Shown here: positions 12,290 through 24,934 of the stretch, one piece after another
How positions within the stretch are numbered: the first letter of the stretch is position 1
How the letters are laid out: each line of letters opens with the position of its first letter
Assembly (NCBI GenBank): GCA_017311185.1
Contig: JAESUZ010004792.1
Coordinates: 930,001 to 994,000 of the forward strand
DNA from: Proteles cristata cristata
Lineage: Eukaryota > Chordata > Mammalia > Carnivora > Hyaenidae
Direction: 5' to 3'
Length of the DNA stretch: 64,000 nt
Notes under the pieces: model-generated
What the model was told of the DNA's origin: nothing
The model's database searches: none
What the model saw: the letters and a program-made list of their open reading frames with translations, nothing else
Translations under genes and position numbers: made by a program

Positions 12290-12612
12290 AGAAGTCAGTC
12301 AAAGAAAGACAAATACCGTATGGCTTCACTCATAAGTGGAATTTAAGAAACAAAACAGATGAACATATAGAAAGGAAAAAAGAGAGAAGGAAGCAAACCA
12401 TAAGAGACTCTTAACAATAGAGAACAAACTGAGGGTTGATGGAGGGAGGTGGGTGGGAAATGGGCCAGATGGTTAATGGGTATTAAGGAGGGCACTTGTT
12501 ATGATGACCACTGTATGTTATATTTAAGTGATGAATCACTAAATTCTACCCCTAAAACCAATATTACACTATACATTAACTAACTAGAGTTTAAATAAAA
12601 ACTTGAAAAAAA
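12290..12612 (+). mobile_element. L1 3' end, severely truncated
   Basis: Contains the carnivore L1 end motifs AAACCATAAGAGACTCTTAA and TTAATGGGTATTAAGGAGGG and ends TTTAAATAAAAACTTGAAAA. It belongs to the same family as 4,100-5,121. Confidence 0.8.
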
Positions 12613-12846
12613 CCTCCCAAATTTAATAAAAGAACAAAATAGCAATCAATAGTAACCAAAAAATACATAGCAAACAAGCAAAAATAAAGAAAAGGAAAAC
12701 CAACAGACCACAAAACAAAATGAATAAAAATTACAAAATAAGATAGAATCCTGTAGAAAGTGTAACAATTGTTATTCAATGTGAATTAATTGAATGTTCC
12801 TTGGAAAAAGAGACACCTTTAGATTGAGTTAAGTAACATACTTATA

Positions 12847-13065
12847 GGGGTGCCTGGGTGGCTCAGTAGATTGAATGTTAGACTCTTGATTTCAGCTCAG
12901 GTCATTATCTCATGGTTCATGGGCTCTATCCTGCATTGGGCTTTGCATTGACAGCCCTGAGCCTGCTTGGGATTCTCCTTCTCCCTCTTTCTCTGCCTAT
13001 TCCTGGCACAGGAATGTGCTTGCTCTCTCTCTTTCTCAAAAACAAATAACCATTAAAAGAAAAAT
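12847..13065 (+). mobile_element. Older CAN SINE variant
   Basis: Head GGGGTGCCTGGGTGGCTCAG. The body differs from the other copies (GACTCTTGATTTCAGCTCAG, GCCCTGAGCCTGCTTGGGAT), marking an older subfamily. Confidence 0.88.
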
Positions 13066-13594
13066 AAACATATATATAAATATACTATTTAGAAGAAAAG
13101 AAACAGCATACTTTAAACAAAACCCAAGAAAAAAAGAGACTGTCAATTTTGGTACAAAGGCTGACTAGATGACCTAGAAAGCTTCCTGCCTCAAACATCT
13201 AGAATGCTGGATGAAATGAAGAACACATACTTCTGGATGCAGAACTGAATTCATTAAAAAAACTACTGGTAATTGCCAGTAGCCAAAAACTAAGAAGGAA
13301 TTGGAAACTAAAATCCTAAGCTTAACCTGATTCTACAGATCACTTGAGCAGACCAGGGTGGAGTGAGGTGGATGTGAAGGGAAGGGCCCTATCCTGTAAG
13401 TAAAGAGCTGGGGTTTTAACACCTGGGGACAAGATCCAAGCCATAGTCTTGTATAAGGCAGAGTGTTGACCCTCACATACCACATAGAGCCAGGACTCCT
13501 GCAGGACCACATCCTCATTGAAAATGAAAATCAGAAAATCCAGCCACCAACACAGGGAGACAGACATACTTGTCTGTCGCAGTCTGTGATTCAC

Positions 13595-14060
13595 ATTTAT
13601 TTAAGCGTTCTCTTATGCCTTCAACTAAATTTTACCATTTAATCCATAAAGGTTAGATTTATTCCTGTGTATATTATTTTGTTGTTGTCATCACTGTTAT
13701 AAGTAACTTTAAACTTACATTTTCTGTTGCTAGTATAAAGAAATAGAACTCCTCTTAAATCCAGCAATCTTACTTAGTTCTCTTACTATTTCTAATGGTT
13801 TGTCCAAAGATGCACACAGATTTTTTTTTATGTAGCTATTCATATTATTTGAAAATAATGAAAGTATTGTTTAACTTTCTAATTTTTAAATCTCTGCTAT
13901 TTTTACTTTTTTCAACTACACTGGTTGGATTTCCAGTACAATATTTCATAATAGAATTGATGTCTTATTTCTTTTCTTATTCTAGGCTTTAAAAGGATGC
14001 TTCTAATGTTTCACCATTGATAATAATACCTTCTACAGGTTTTTGGTAAACATTCTGTTC
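13595..14060 (-). mobile_element. Antisense L1 ORF2 fragment
   Basis: AAAAGGATGCTTCTAATGTT, TTTCACCATTGATAATAATA and CAGGTTTTTGGTAAACATTC are typical of antisense L1 ORF2. Confidence 0.6.
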
Positions 14061-15650
14061 TGAAAGTTCATGATCAATCACCAGCCCCAGCCTGGAAAGG
14101 ATACCTACTGGTAAGCCTCTCATCCATACTGGTGTGCTTCACACCAACACATCCTTCTCTCCTGGGTAAATGGAGAGAGAGTCCTCCAACCTAATCAGAA
14201 AACACAGTCAACCAGTGGGTTTCCTGGTTATATTTAGTGGTCCATTCTAGCATGCCTACTTCTCCAAACCTTTTGATCCCTTCTTCCACAGTCTGTAATG
14301 GAGTTCTGACATACCTATTTCACTTCATGTGGGCCATCACATTCATCTAGCTTTCAAGATGATTCCAGAAGCTACTAGAATCACCTTTCAGAGCTCTTGC
14401 AAGATTGTGAAGTCCTATGTCATAGGAGAGTGCTCTCATGTTAAAAATTCTCCTTCAGAGAGTTTTATGTTCTAGCCCACAGATCTACACTCTACCAGCT
14501 CCTGCCCAGATCATGTTACCCAGGCCCCAGTGAAACCCCTATCTTCTCAGCAGACTCAACAATTGCCCAGTGAGGTCACATGGAGGTTTGACTTTCATTA
14601 TTTGTCTGACGATACGAAGGGAAAATTAGTGTACCCACTAAGTCAAGAATTTCTACTTGTAAGACATCTGCCTCATTTGATGCAACTGCATAGCCATCAA
14701 CCAAGGAAGGCTTTTATCTTCCAACAAGAGAAAATAGCCATTTCTGTTTGTGAGGAATCTGGAGGTTTAGGGTTTTCCATTGCATTCACCTATATACTCT
14801 CATTCTGGATCTCAGGGGCTCAAACCTATGAGCACAGGAGGCTCATGAAGCTGAAATTCAGCCTTCTCCAAAATTCTTTCCATCTCACAGTTAAGTCCTG
14901 AGTCTGGTCTTCAGCTTTGTTTGCCTTTCTGTTGCAGGAGATGAGTCTTTTCCTAGGTGCAAAGGAAGCATTTTGACTCACACTTTGGTTTAAATTGGTG
15001 ATTGATTGCCCTGATCCTGCATTTTCCCTCTTTAAGTCATCAATGGCATTCTGCAACAGCCAGTCATCTTCACATTCCTATAAGTATTACCTTCCCAGTA
15101 TCTCTCAAATATAAGATATTCTATGAACCAGTGTATCCTCTTCACCTGAACCCTGCCTCAGTTCAGCACAGGTGATATCTTAGCAATTTACACTGTTGGC
15201 ACATGCCTGGGGGTGAGGACGTTTTTGACACTGTACCCACCACCATGATGGGGTCCTATTGCCAGCACTTTGGTAAGTGACCCAACACTAGAATTTCATC
15301 CTTAGAGTCTCCAGGCAGCAGGTCTCAGAATGGGTTCCCTATGTGCAGAGCCTAAGGCAAGCAATTGGGTACATGTGATATGTGGTAGAAATACTCTTAA
15401 AGAAAAAAAACACATAAGGGGGTAAGAAAAGCTAGACAGATTTGACAAAAGAAGAATGTCTCAGCTGAATTCTAGTCTTGCCCTGATCCATGGAGATTAC
15501 CAAGGAGGTGCCCCCTCTTTAGGAAAGTGGGTAGCTTTTTTTCCTGGTGTCAGTCATTGTGAGTCATTGGCTGTGAGTCACCCCACAGGGAGGGGTATAT
15601 AACCTCAGAGTCTTGTGTCACTCAAGGGCACTTTTCCAGCAACAGGGAAC
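14061..15650. other. Unclassified region, possibly antisense retroviral remnant
   Basis: A minus-strand frame (14,826-15,056) with a hydrophilic, coiled-coil-like start (MQNAIDDLKRENAGSGQS) loosely resembles MaLR/ERVL gag. There is no firm match. The 3' end (15,560-15,602) has promoter-like motifs listed separately. Confidence 0.2.
15560..15602 (+). promoter_or_regulatory. Two AP-1-like motifs and a TATA box
   Basis: Two exact TGAGTCA motifs at 15,560-15,566 and 15,574-15,580 lie just upstream of TATATAA at 15,596-15,602. Such clustering is common in LTR promoters. No gene is seen downstream, so function is conjecture. Confidence 0.25.
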
Positions 15651-15854
15651 TTGAGCCATTAGCTGCCACCACCAGCGAAGCTGATGGATGAATGCACCTG
15701 TCCAGTATAGAGGATCCAGGTAGGACAGTATAGCACCCACTGTGCTCCTAAACCTTTAAACAATGTCCTGGGAAACTTCCACTTAGTGGTCAGCAAATTC
15801 TCCCATGTTATCAGAACTTTCTCTCTGCCTCCTAACCCTATTTTAGTCAATAGC

Positions 15855-16940
15855 CCACTTCAGCTGGACTGCTGTCCCAACCATTCCACTGAGGCTGCCC
15901 TTGTCAACACCGTCATTTACATGCCTCCATGCTGCCCAAACCTGCAGTCACTTCTCTATATTTACCTGACTGTTCTTCACTCAGTGGATTTTAATACATC
16001 TCTTACATATCTTTTCTCCTCTCTATCTCCCAGCTTCCTAGGATTTAAACATCATCTCTCTGAGGATAATCCCTCAGTCCAGATCTCTGGTCCCCATCTC
16101 CCTCTGGAATTCCAGACTCACATATCCAGTTGCTTATGTGACATGTCCAATTGAATGTTTAATAATCATGAGATATTACAAACTCTTGATTTCCCTCCCC
16201 TTTCATATCACCCCCTCCTCTGTCTTCTCATTCTGACTCAGGTAAAAAATTTAGGAATCATCCTCAACTCCTCTATTTCCCTCACCTTCCACATTAGATC
16301 TTTCAACAAGCCTGTCAGCCCTCCCTACAAACATATGCCAAATTGGCTTTATTTCTCTCTATCTGAACTATGACTGTCTTAATCTAAAACACCATCTTCT
16401 CAACTTTGGACTACATGCATGATCTTTTCCCTGCTTCTGCCTTTGCCCTGCTACAACCTACTCTCTACCAGCAGTGGAGGGATCTTTTTTAAGGCATAAA
16501 TCAGACCATGCCTTTTCTCAGCCTAAAATTCTCCAATGAGTTTCCATCACTCTAAGACAAAATCTAATTCTTTATTCAAGGTTGCAAAGCCATGGCATAT
16601 CTCTCCAGCCTTACCTTCTGCCGCTTGCCCCTCTTTCTTGCACACTCACATCTCATTTCTCTTTGTTCCACAGACCTACCAAATTCATTCCTGCCTCAGG
16701 GTCTTTGCATTAACCACACCCTCTACCTACAATGCTCTTTTCTGACTGGTCTTCTTATCACCAATGAGACAAGACTCAAGTGCTATTTTGGAGAGGTCTT
16801 CCCTAACCACCCAATCTCAAGCAGCCAACAAGTCACTCTTTGCATAATGCCCACTACAGTTTAACATTGATGGATTAAGTAATTGATTGGATGGTTCCCT
16901 ATACCAGAATGTAAGTTGTGGGAAATCAGAGACTCTATCT
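15855..16940 (+). mobile_element. L2 element, ORF2 3' part and tail
   Basis: A long plus-strand stretch follows the L2 consensus order: CCATTCCACTGAGGCTGCC, AATTTAGGAATCATCCTCAA, GGCATAAATCAGACCATGCC, CCTGCCTCAGGGTCTTTGCA, GTCTTCCCTAACCACCC, CAGAATGTAAGTTGTGGGAA. Frames are broken by stops. Confidence 0.75.
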
Positions 16941-18680
16941 GCTGGTTACAGACCATTTCTCTCCTCTAAACCTGCTCCTTTGAGATGCATGCCTTCAAAT
17001 CTACCACTTTCTCACTCTTGTTGCTCATATCTCCCATCTTCAAGACCCTTCCATTCACTGAAACTTTCAGTACCTACCCCAGTTTTCCTCTCCTCCTAAA
17101 TCCCACCATCACTGTCCATGATGACCTGCCCAGGTGAGCCATCCATCATCCTGGCTTCTTGTCCCTTTGGGCTCCTCACTTTTAATGAATTTTCTCCCAC
17201 CTTACCTGGGCCATCCATCCAGTGACACCATGGACCTGATCAATACTAGAATTATTCCTCCTTTAAATTATGAATACACTCTTACCAGGACCTGACCACA
17301 AGCTCCTATTCTTCAAGCACTGTGGCTCAACACTGTCCTACCCACCCCTCCCAAAAATAAGTAGTAAGGAAGACTCCAAACCATTGGACCCATCACTTTA
17401 TCTGTATTTATCAGTCTTGTTCTATCTTATTTACTATGATTTATTATGATTTATTAATGATTTATTTATGATTAATAAATCATAAATTCTATGATTTATT
17501 ATAACTATTACCTTATAATCTCCCTCAAATACATTGTCCCTCTCCCTCCATATCATACTTTTCTAGAAAATCCGCAAGTCTGGGTAAAACACAATATATC
17601 ATCATGAACCTAAAACTCACACACAAAATAACCCAGCAATTCTTAGTAATTTTCAAGGAAGCTAATTTATTCTTCACATTTTTTCCACCACCACCACAAC
17701 CACTCTGATCTTTCATCTGATAACCTGCTTCATATCACTTGATATGAAGTGATATGCTTGATATCACTTCGTAAGAAAACACCAAGTCATCAAATGAGAG
17801 TTCTCTCTTCCATTCTTATGACATCTTGGCATCTTCCTCCTTCCCATCCCAAAAAATAACATATTGTTATTCCCACCTTTTCTCAAAAGGACTGTTCATT
17901 CATGTGTGATCTGGATCTCCTGTTACTGTTATTTGATCAAGAACCATGTGCAACATTTGCTACCACAATTCTCTCTGGTGTCACAAGTCTCTCCTTCATT
18001 GGCTCATTCCAGCAGCATAAAACACACTTTAATATCCCCTGACTTAAAAACAAATAAAACTTTCCCTTGTGACATGATGTCCTCACTACCATCCCATTTT
18101 GCTGTTCCTCTTTGCTATGAGATGTATTAACTCTGTATTTGGTTTCCTATACTCTGATGCATTGACATCCGGGGCCTTGTTGAACGTGGAAGGACTGATC
18201 CTTCCAGGGCTAGCCAATACCTACAGATAATAGATCATTTGCCCACGAGTGCATTTTCCAAATACAAACCAACCAATCCAGTGTCTACACCACAACCAAC
18301 CCCTTTATCAGGCTTTCACACTCTAGGTCATTATCCCCCTGCCCTAATCACTTCAGGGCGAAGAACCAGACAACTAGGAACAACACTGTGCCCTGGAGCC
18401 TGTTGAAAGTATTCTAACTATCCAATCCCAAATCTGCTTCCCCTGCTTTGCTCATTCCTTCCTGTGGAAACTACAATGAAGATTCTTGCCCTCTGCTCCC
18501 CCTCTCCTTCTGCCTCCTGACCAACTCTGGTGCACCCCTGTGTGGCCCCTAATAGCATGTCCCTTCCTCTTAAGAACTGTGATAGACTATCTTTTCAATG
18601 ACAGTTGTCTGTTGATCTCTTGGCCTTACTGCACCTCGGATTTTCTATTTTTTGAAACACTAGGTTTCTTGAAAGTATTG
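16941..18680. other. Gene-free DNA, probably old repeats
   Basis: Pyrimidine-rich and L2-like in texture but not assignable. It contains an AT-rich palindromic block at 17,400-17,515 and a GATATC-rich palindromic block at 17,725-17,772. Open frames are short. Confidence 0.4.
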
Positions 18681-18990
18681 CTTATAGACTTGTCTCGCAT
18701 GCTCACCCCCTATGCCTCAACTGGTCCAGTCTGATTTCTGCTCCCATAAGGGCACCGAAGCTACTCTTACCAAAGTTACCAATGACCAGCAAATTCAATG
18801 CTGACAAATGAAATAGGTATTTTCTGACCAGCCATTAATTCTTTCAATAACTATTTATTGAATCTCTCTTTTGTGAGAGTCACTCGGACTCCAGCAGCGA
18901 ACAGATCAGATAGAGCCCAATCCCCAAGGAACTCACACACAAGAGAAGCAAACACACAATGAGCTAGTGTAACAGAGTGTTAAGGGGCAC
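18681..18990. mobile_element. L2 fragments, sense then antisense
   Basis: 18,681-18,810 resembles sense L2 ORF2 (CTTACCAAAGTTACCAATGA). 18,836-18,990 resembles an antisense L2 3' end (AATAACTATTTATTGAATC, then CCCAAGGAACTCACACAC). Both are diverged. Confidence 0.45.
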
Positions 18991-20608
18991 TTAACAGACA
19001 ACACCCTGCTGTCTTCAAATGGGCAACTCAGGCCCCAATCTGAGGATAAAGGGGAGCAAAATACCTTTCCTTCTCAAGGTAGCTGCAGTCAGTTTCTCCA
19101 CCATAACCTACCAAGAGGAAGTGGCAGACCCCAAACCTCCCACCAATACCTCTGCACTGGGGAGGGGGGAGAAGGGGGTGACTCAAACCCAGAGTGACAG
19201 ACTTATGGAAAGCCTCTGTAGATGTTAAGAGGCTTATCTATCTCCTCCTTATGTGGGCAGAAAGGGTGTGCTTTCCAGTCAAAGCCAAATGAAACAAGGG
19301 CTCTAAAATAACCTGTGATAGAGATTGGGATTGCCAGCAAGAAGGAGAGAATGTCATCTCTCACCTTGGAGTGCCTTCTGGCTGAGCTGCAGAACCTTGT
19401 GGCTCAATCTGGTGTTGTTAAGGGAGTTCCCCAAGAGAGAATGACCAGCGTGCCCTGATGTTTGAGACTATGTGCCAACACAGAGAATGTATACCTCCCA
19501 CCCAGTGTTTCCTGAAGGAGGGAAGCTGGCAAGCCTAGCTCCCTCAGAAAAGTCAACTGTTTTCCCCAAACTCTTCAGGTACTCGATGGCAGAATCAAGA
19601 CAAGGATTTCTTCCTAGGGGTCAGGACTACAGGGGATGGGGAGCAAACCATCGTGAATGTGAATAGTTTATAGACTGGGACTGAGGACATAAAGGATAAA
19701 GTTGCTCAAGAACAGAGTGAGCTACAATGAGATTTCAGAATCTCAGGGAAAGACCCTGTCCACCTGCCTTGATAGATGAAGAAACTAAAGCATCTTAAGA
19801 TCCTTCCTTAACACCACGTTCATCGAAGAGTATGAAGCCCCTGACTGTAGAGGAAAAGGGTTTAATGGAAATCAAGGAAAGGGAAGGTTGAGGATACAAA
19901 AGGAAATTTCCACTAGTTTACAAGTATAACTTGGGCTTGTCATGCACCACACTGTCTGTATGAAGACAGAGGGTCCTTTACCACCAAGGAACAGCTTGGT
20001 TTCTTCCTAAAAATCTAAACACAAAGGTGTCTTGACCCCAGAAATCAGTAGTGTCTTGGGGTTTTAAAGCTTATAGTTTGCTTATCACTTGGCCTTTCTC
20101 CACCTTTGTCACTGTAACTCCCACTAATAAATGTACTGGCTTTGCTCAGTAGGGTTCCAGAGTCTCATTTTCAACTTGGGGCTATATGACCTTACTGGGA
20201 GAAAACAGGTATCCAGGTACTGAGTCATGTCCATTTGAAAGGAGCTTAAGGAGAAAGTACAGGACCAGGACTAATGTCTGAGGCGTCTTATTTTCTAAGC
20301 AATTTCTTGCTGCCCTAAAGCCTTTGTGGAATGAGGGGTATGAAAGAGTAGGAGGAAAAGAGGGAATGGGGGAGGTAGTGAAGGGGTTGGGAGGTGGAAG
20401 GAGGGATGTAGGAGGAGGGGAAGAGGGAAAAAAAAAGGACATTGGTTGGTTGGCTCATTTGTTAGTCCTCACCCTCTCATTCTGGTCTCTAAAAAATAGA
20501 GAGAAACACCCATTTTACTTAAGCTATTAAGTTACCATGAGCACCAAATGCGAAAGACTTGTTTAAAGCATGGAGTACTGGGTCAACATGAAGTTAGAGC
20601 CAATTTTA
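18991..20608. other. Gene-free intergenic DNA
   Basis: No recognisable gene, SINE or L1. A purine-rich tract lies at 20,330-20,438. Open frames up to 86 codons are unrecognised. Confidence 0.5.
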
Positions 20609-20826
20609 TTTTAACATTTTTTTAATGTTTATTTATTTTGAGAGAGAGAGTGTGTGTGTGCGAGTGAGAGGGAGAGGAAGAGAGAGAGAAGAAAACACAG
20701 AATCTGAAGCAGACTTCAGGCTCGGAGCTGTCAGCGCAGTGCTCGACGCGGGTCTCGAACTCACGAACCATATCATGACCTGAGCCAAAGTCAGATGCTT
20801 AACCAACTGAACCACCCAGGAGCCCC
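20609..20826 (-). mobile_element. CAN SINE, reverse orientation
   Basis: Ends CCACCCAGGAGCCCC on the plus strand. Target duplication GCCAATTTTA at 20,599-20,608 and 20,830-20,839. Confidence 0.93.
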
Positions 20827-21138
20827 AGGGCCAATTTTAAAAACATTGAAGTCCCTAAAATAACACAATATGACACAGAGACGGGCCTCCTGACCCAAAC
20901 TGTTTTGTCCTCTCTACTTAATTCTCAGCTTTGCCACAGAGCTGACAAATGTAACAGAAATGGTCTTTTCAGCCTGCAAGCTCCTCCTATCACACAGGGC
21001 TAGGAGGAGATTAAGGGGGCTGCTAGGATTTGCAGACTAACCTGGAGAAATCGAGCAGCTGGCTGTTGCCAGCGTGGGTTTGGGTAATGTTGCCACACTC
21101 GTTTATGTAAACAAGAGACTGCAAACGACCATCTAGTG

Positions 21139-21326
21139 TTTGGTTTTTTTTTTTTTTTTATGTTTATTTATCTTAATTATTTTGGGCAAGTGGGGAGGGG
21201 CACAGACAGAGGAAGAGAATCCCTCTGTCAGTGCAGAGCCCAATGTGGGGCTTGAACTCACAAACCATGAGATCACGACCTGAGCCAAAGTCAGACGTTA
21301 AACCAGCTGAGCCACCAAAGTGCCCC
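21139..21326 (-). mobile_element. CAN SINE, reverse orientation, diverged
   Basis: A poly-T run at 21,145-21,159, then TTTATCTTAATTATTTTGGG and an end of GAGCCACCAAAGTGCCCC. Short flanking CATCTA repeat. Confidence 0.88.
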
Positions 21327-21769
21327 TCATCTATCGCGTTTAAAAACTAAGACCAGAGTCTATAAGAAGTATCAAAAAGATTTTCATTATGGCCTGCTAA
21401 GAAGAAAGGAGGACAGAGGAAACAAAATGGAAACTAGGTAGGGATGAGAAACTGACCAGTAACTGAGGCCAAAGCAAATTACATAGAAACTAGACAGAAA
21501 GTTCTCTAGCATCACAGCCCCATCTCATGACACTCAGGGAATCTTATATGGAGACTTTTTACACCATGGCAAATATGTTTAAATTTATAGATGGACCTAT
21601 TTTCGGTTTTGTTTGGCTGGTAGGTGGTTGTTTTCTTCATTTAGGACTCTGAGCATAAATAGGGATATCATGGTATTCCCTCCCACCTAAAGACCCAATG
21701 AAATTAAAAATAAGCATCGTAAGAGCTGATAGATAACCAGAGAGTACTGCAGAGATAGAACACAAGGAG

Positions 21770-21995
21770 GGGCGCCTGGGTGGCTCAGTCGGTTAAGTGT
21801 CGGACTTCGGCTCAGGTCATGATCTCACAGTTAGTGGGTTCGAGCCCTGCGACAGGCTCTGTGCTGACAGCTCAGAGCCTGGAGCCTGTCTTCGGATTCT
21901 GTGTCTCCCTCTCTCTCTGCCCCTCCCTTGCTCACACTGTCTCTCTCTCAGAAATAAATAAAAACATTTTTAAAAATTAAAAAAAAAAAAAAAAA
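21770..21995 (+). mobile_element. CAN SINE, young copy
   Basis: Near-consensus head GGGCGCCTGGGTGGCTCAG and an intact A-tail. Perfect duplication AGAACACAAGGA at 21,757 and 21,996. Confidence 0.95.
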
Positions 21996-22364
21996 AGAAC
22001 ACAAGGAAGGATACCAAAAAAGCAAGAAAGATGGTATGCCAAAGCAGGGAAAGCATGCTGATTTAGGCAGTCAAATCCACCAAATCAACCGCTAAGCATG
22101 ATGGAATGAGATGTGGAAACCTGCCAATCCTTTCAAGTGAAAGGAAAGACAGAATTCCGGTATAGAGGAGTCATGGCACCACCGACTCCCCTGTGTGACA
22201 TTTTGCCCAGGGCCAGCTTCCGTCAGGGCGTGGACTTAGTTGTTTGGAATCAAACACACAAACAAAATGCTCTTCCCATAACTGAAAAGTCAGCATTATC
22301 TTCTCCTAGTTTATAAAGATCTTGGCACTTTATAGGTATGAGACACTGTGCTAGCTATCCCTTT

Positions 22365-22900
22365 TAGTTTTGGCTCAAATGTTAACTTCCTGGGGAGGCC
22401 TCGCAGGACGATCTATTTTAAACAGCAACCAACACCCTCCGTCTGCACTCCACCTGCCTCTTATCCTGTTCTATTGTTTTTCCAAAGCACTTATCACTTT
22501 ATATATTCTCTGTAATATTCTTTTTTTAGTGTGTTTTAAATTTTTTAATGTTTATTTATTTTTGACAGAGGGAGAAAGAGCACACACACAGGGGAGAGGC
22601 AGAGAGAAGGAGACACAGAATCTGAAGTAGGCTCCAGGGGCTTGTACTCACAAGCTGTGAGATTATGACCCGAGCAAATCAGATGCTTAACCGATTGAGC
22701 CACCCAGGCATCGCTATTCTATGTAATATTCTTATTGCAATAATTGCTTATTCTCAGTCTCCCCACCACTGGAAGCCCTAGAAGAATAGGAACCTTATCT
22801 ATTTTGCTCACTGATGGATTCCAGTTGAATGGAAGAGGTACTCACGCATAATATACCCTCAATACATATTTGCTCAATGAATGAAGTAGGTCCTTAATCT
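22365..22900 (+). mobile_element. L2 3' end split by a SINE
   Basis: TTGGCTCAAATGTTAACTTC, TCCAAAGCACTTATCACTTT and, after the SINE, ATACATATTTGCTCAATGAATG follow the L2 3'-end order. The right part continues directly after the SINE target duplication. Confidence 0.7.
22522..22714 (-). mobile_element. CAN SINE, reverse, inserted in an L2
   Basis: Ends GAGCCACCCAGGCATCGC. 18-base target duplication TATTCTCTGTAATATTCT (22,504) / TATTCTATGTAATATTCT (22,715), one mismatch. Confidence 0.93.
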
Positions 22901-23029
22901 CCAAGACTCAAATCCTTCCAGAATCAGGTTGAGCCAGAAGTTTAAAATTTTAGGGTTAATTAGAGAGACCTAAAGCCAAAGGTGAGATTAGAAAATATCA
23001 GAAACTATTTCCTAAGTATAAACAAAAAT

Positions 23030-23061
23030 TAGAAAATAAACTTTTTTAGCAAATGTTTATT
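23030..23061 (-). terminator. IGSF9B: Candidate distal IGSF9B polyadenylation site
   Basis: On the minus strand an AATAAA at 23,061-23,056 is followed within about 15-40 bases by a U-rich stretch (GTTTATTTTCTAATTTTTG). That is the normal arrangement of a poly(A) signal and downstream element. It also coincides with the end of the repeat-free block. Confidence 0.45.
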
Positions 23062-23945
23062 TATATCAAAATACAAAACATTTCTGAAGCAGAGTAATGT
23101 TACATGAGGAGCAATTAAATACTAAACTTCTTTTAATTAGTTTAACTTGCAACACTCCCAGGATACCTTCACTGGCTACACATCGTGGCGTTCGATGTAC
23201 CCTTTTTCCCCTTTTTGTTTCTTTGCTTATGTATGTGTTTGCTTGTTTTGATTTTACCTTACTATATGAACATGCAGTGTTACTGGCAATGAGTTGGTTA
23301 GTATCCAGCAAGCCTGAAAATACCAGCGAGTGGAGCCTGGCATGGCAGCCTGAGCCAACACAGGCTGCAGATCTTCTCCCTAGTTGAGTTTGGGGTGTCA
23401 CTCAGTTTTTTAACTGGCAAGAGTCTAAGGACAAAGGAGTCCTTGGTAGCCAGGGCAGGCATTATTGCTTAGGGCCACAGAGCAGGCGTGGCTTAGGGGT
23501 CATCTCAAGCCGGGTCTTCCTTGCGGATTGGGAAGAAGGGGTAGGACAGCCAATCGGAGCCCACCTAGAGGGTGGCAGCTAAAACACGCGCGGGCCTAGG
23601 AAGAGAGGACAAGGAGGAGCCCCTTCCCCAAGAAAGCAAGCAAGAGCTAGAGAGAAGAAAGGCTCCTCCCCATGTTGGCAGTCTGTGATTTGGTGGTTAG
23701 AGGTGCCTGCCTCTTGGACGGGCTCTTTATAGATGCTTAGTGTCTGGAGATTTTGAGGGAAAAGCACCTGGTTAAGAGTGTAGCTGTTTCCATACACCTG
23801 ACAGAGAGGAAAGGGAAGGAGACAGGAAATAAAGGAGAGGGCAAGCTCTCCCTTTCATTACAACCAGCCCTCTCCCAGAGCCAACCTGGGTCTCCCTTGC
23901 AGACCCCCAGTTAATGCATTCACTTTGGCATTGTGCACCCATAAG

Positions 23946-23995
23946 CACACCTACACACACACACACACACACACATGCACACACTCACATACACA
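23946..23995. repeat. (CA)n microsatellite in the probable 3' UTR
   Basis: A perfect (AC)n core followed by broken ACAC units. On the IGSF9B transcript strand this reads as UG repeats. Confidence 0.9.
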
Positions 23996-24917
23996 AATGC
24001 CTGGTTTCCCTTCTGAATCAACTCAGGAAGCAGCAGAACGGTGCCCCATCTTCATCATCATCCTCTGCTCCAAGGTGTCCCCTTGGCCCACAGGTCCCCA
24101 AGACCCAGCCCCAGGCTTGGCACACGCTGGCATTCCCAGGCTTTTAAGAAGAGGGTGAGAGAGCAGGAAGTTCACCAGAGACAGGCTATACAGAGTGTAA
24201 ATATGTTCATATAAGGCTTTGGTACAGCACCAATTCAATGTTCTTATAGTCTGATTTCTAAGTTGTCTCTTAGAAGAAAAAAAAAAGCTTACTGAAAAAA
24301 TAGTGTTTTTATTTACTTTTGAGTTACATACCTGAAGTTCAAAAATTAAGCCTTTAGTTGCCATTCAGTTTCACACTTAAAGGTGTTCTGTGTGCAGCTG
24401 TACAATTTGTTGGTTTGTCTTTAATAATTAACCAAAGTCAGCCAACCAATACCATGAAGTCAGCTGCCCATGATAACTGACTTTAACCAGTCCATACATA
24501 AAGAAAAGAGAGGGAGAGAACACAAAAGCTACCCCATGTCTCCCACCCCAAACCCCTAGGGAAAAAAATCAAATAGAAGACAAAATACAGCAAGATTTAA
24601 GGAACCAGTGGAACGAAGGAGGTTCAGTCCAGCTGGCCTCTTCAAGAACAGCACCATAAAGCACCCTAGCGCAGTTATGTTGTAATACTTGACATTCAAG
24701 AAATGGAAACGAGGTTTGAACAGTCTTCATGAGAAGACCTGGCATGGGTGGGGAGTAACTCCCAAAGAAAGTTGAAGAAGGGGAAAAAAAAAAAGGAGTT
24801 TGAAATAAGAGCAAGAACTCCCATGACGAAACTGATAGTCACATCTAGAGTCATCAGAAAAGAACTATACAAGAGGCTATCGGGCATCTGGAGGTATGGA
24901 GTTTTTAAGAGGTCTTG

Positions 24918-24934
24918 CGGGGGGGGGGGGGCGG
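24918..24934. repeat. Poly-G run
   Basis: Twelve consecutive G on the plus strand, read as a C run in the IGSF9B mRNA sense. Confidence 0.85.

Noticed and set aside
21770..21995. tRNA-like gene in SINE heads
   Set aside because: The heads carry tRNA-derived promoter boxes, but the sequence does not fold as an intact tRNA and is part of the CAN SINE body.
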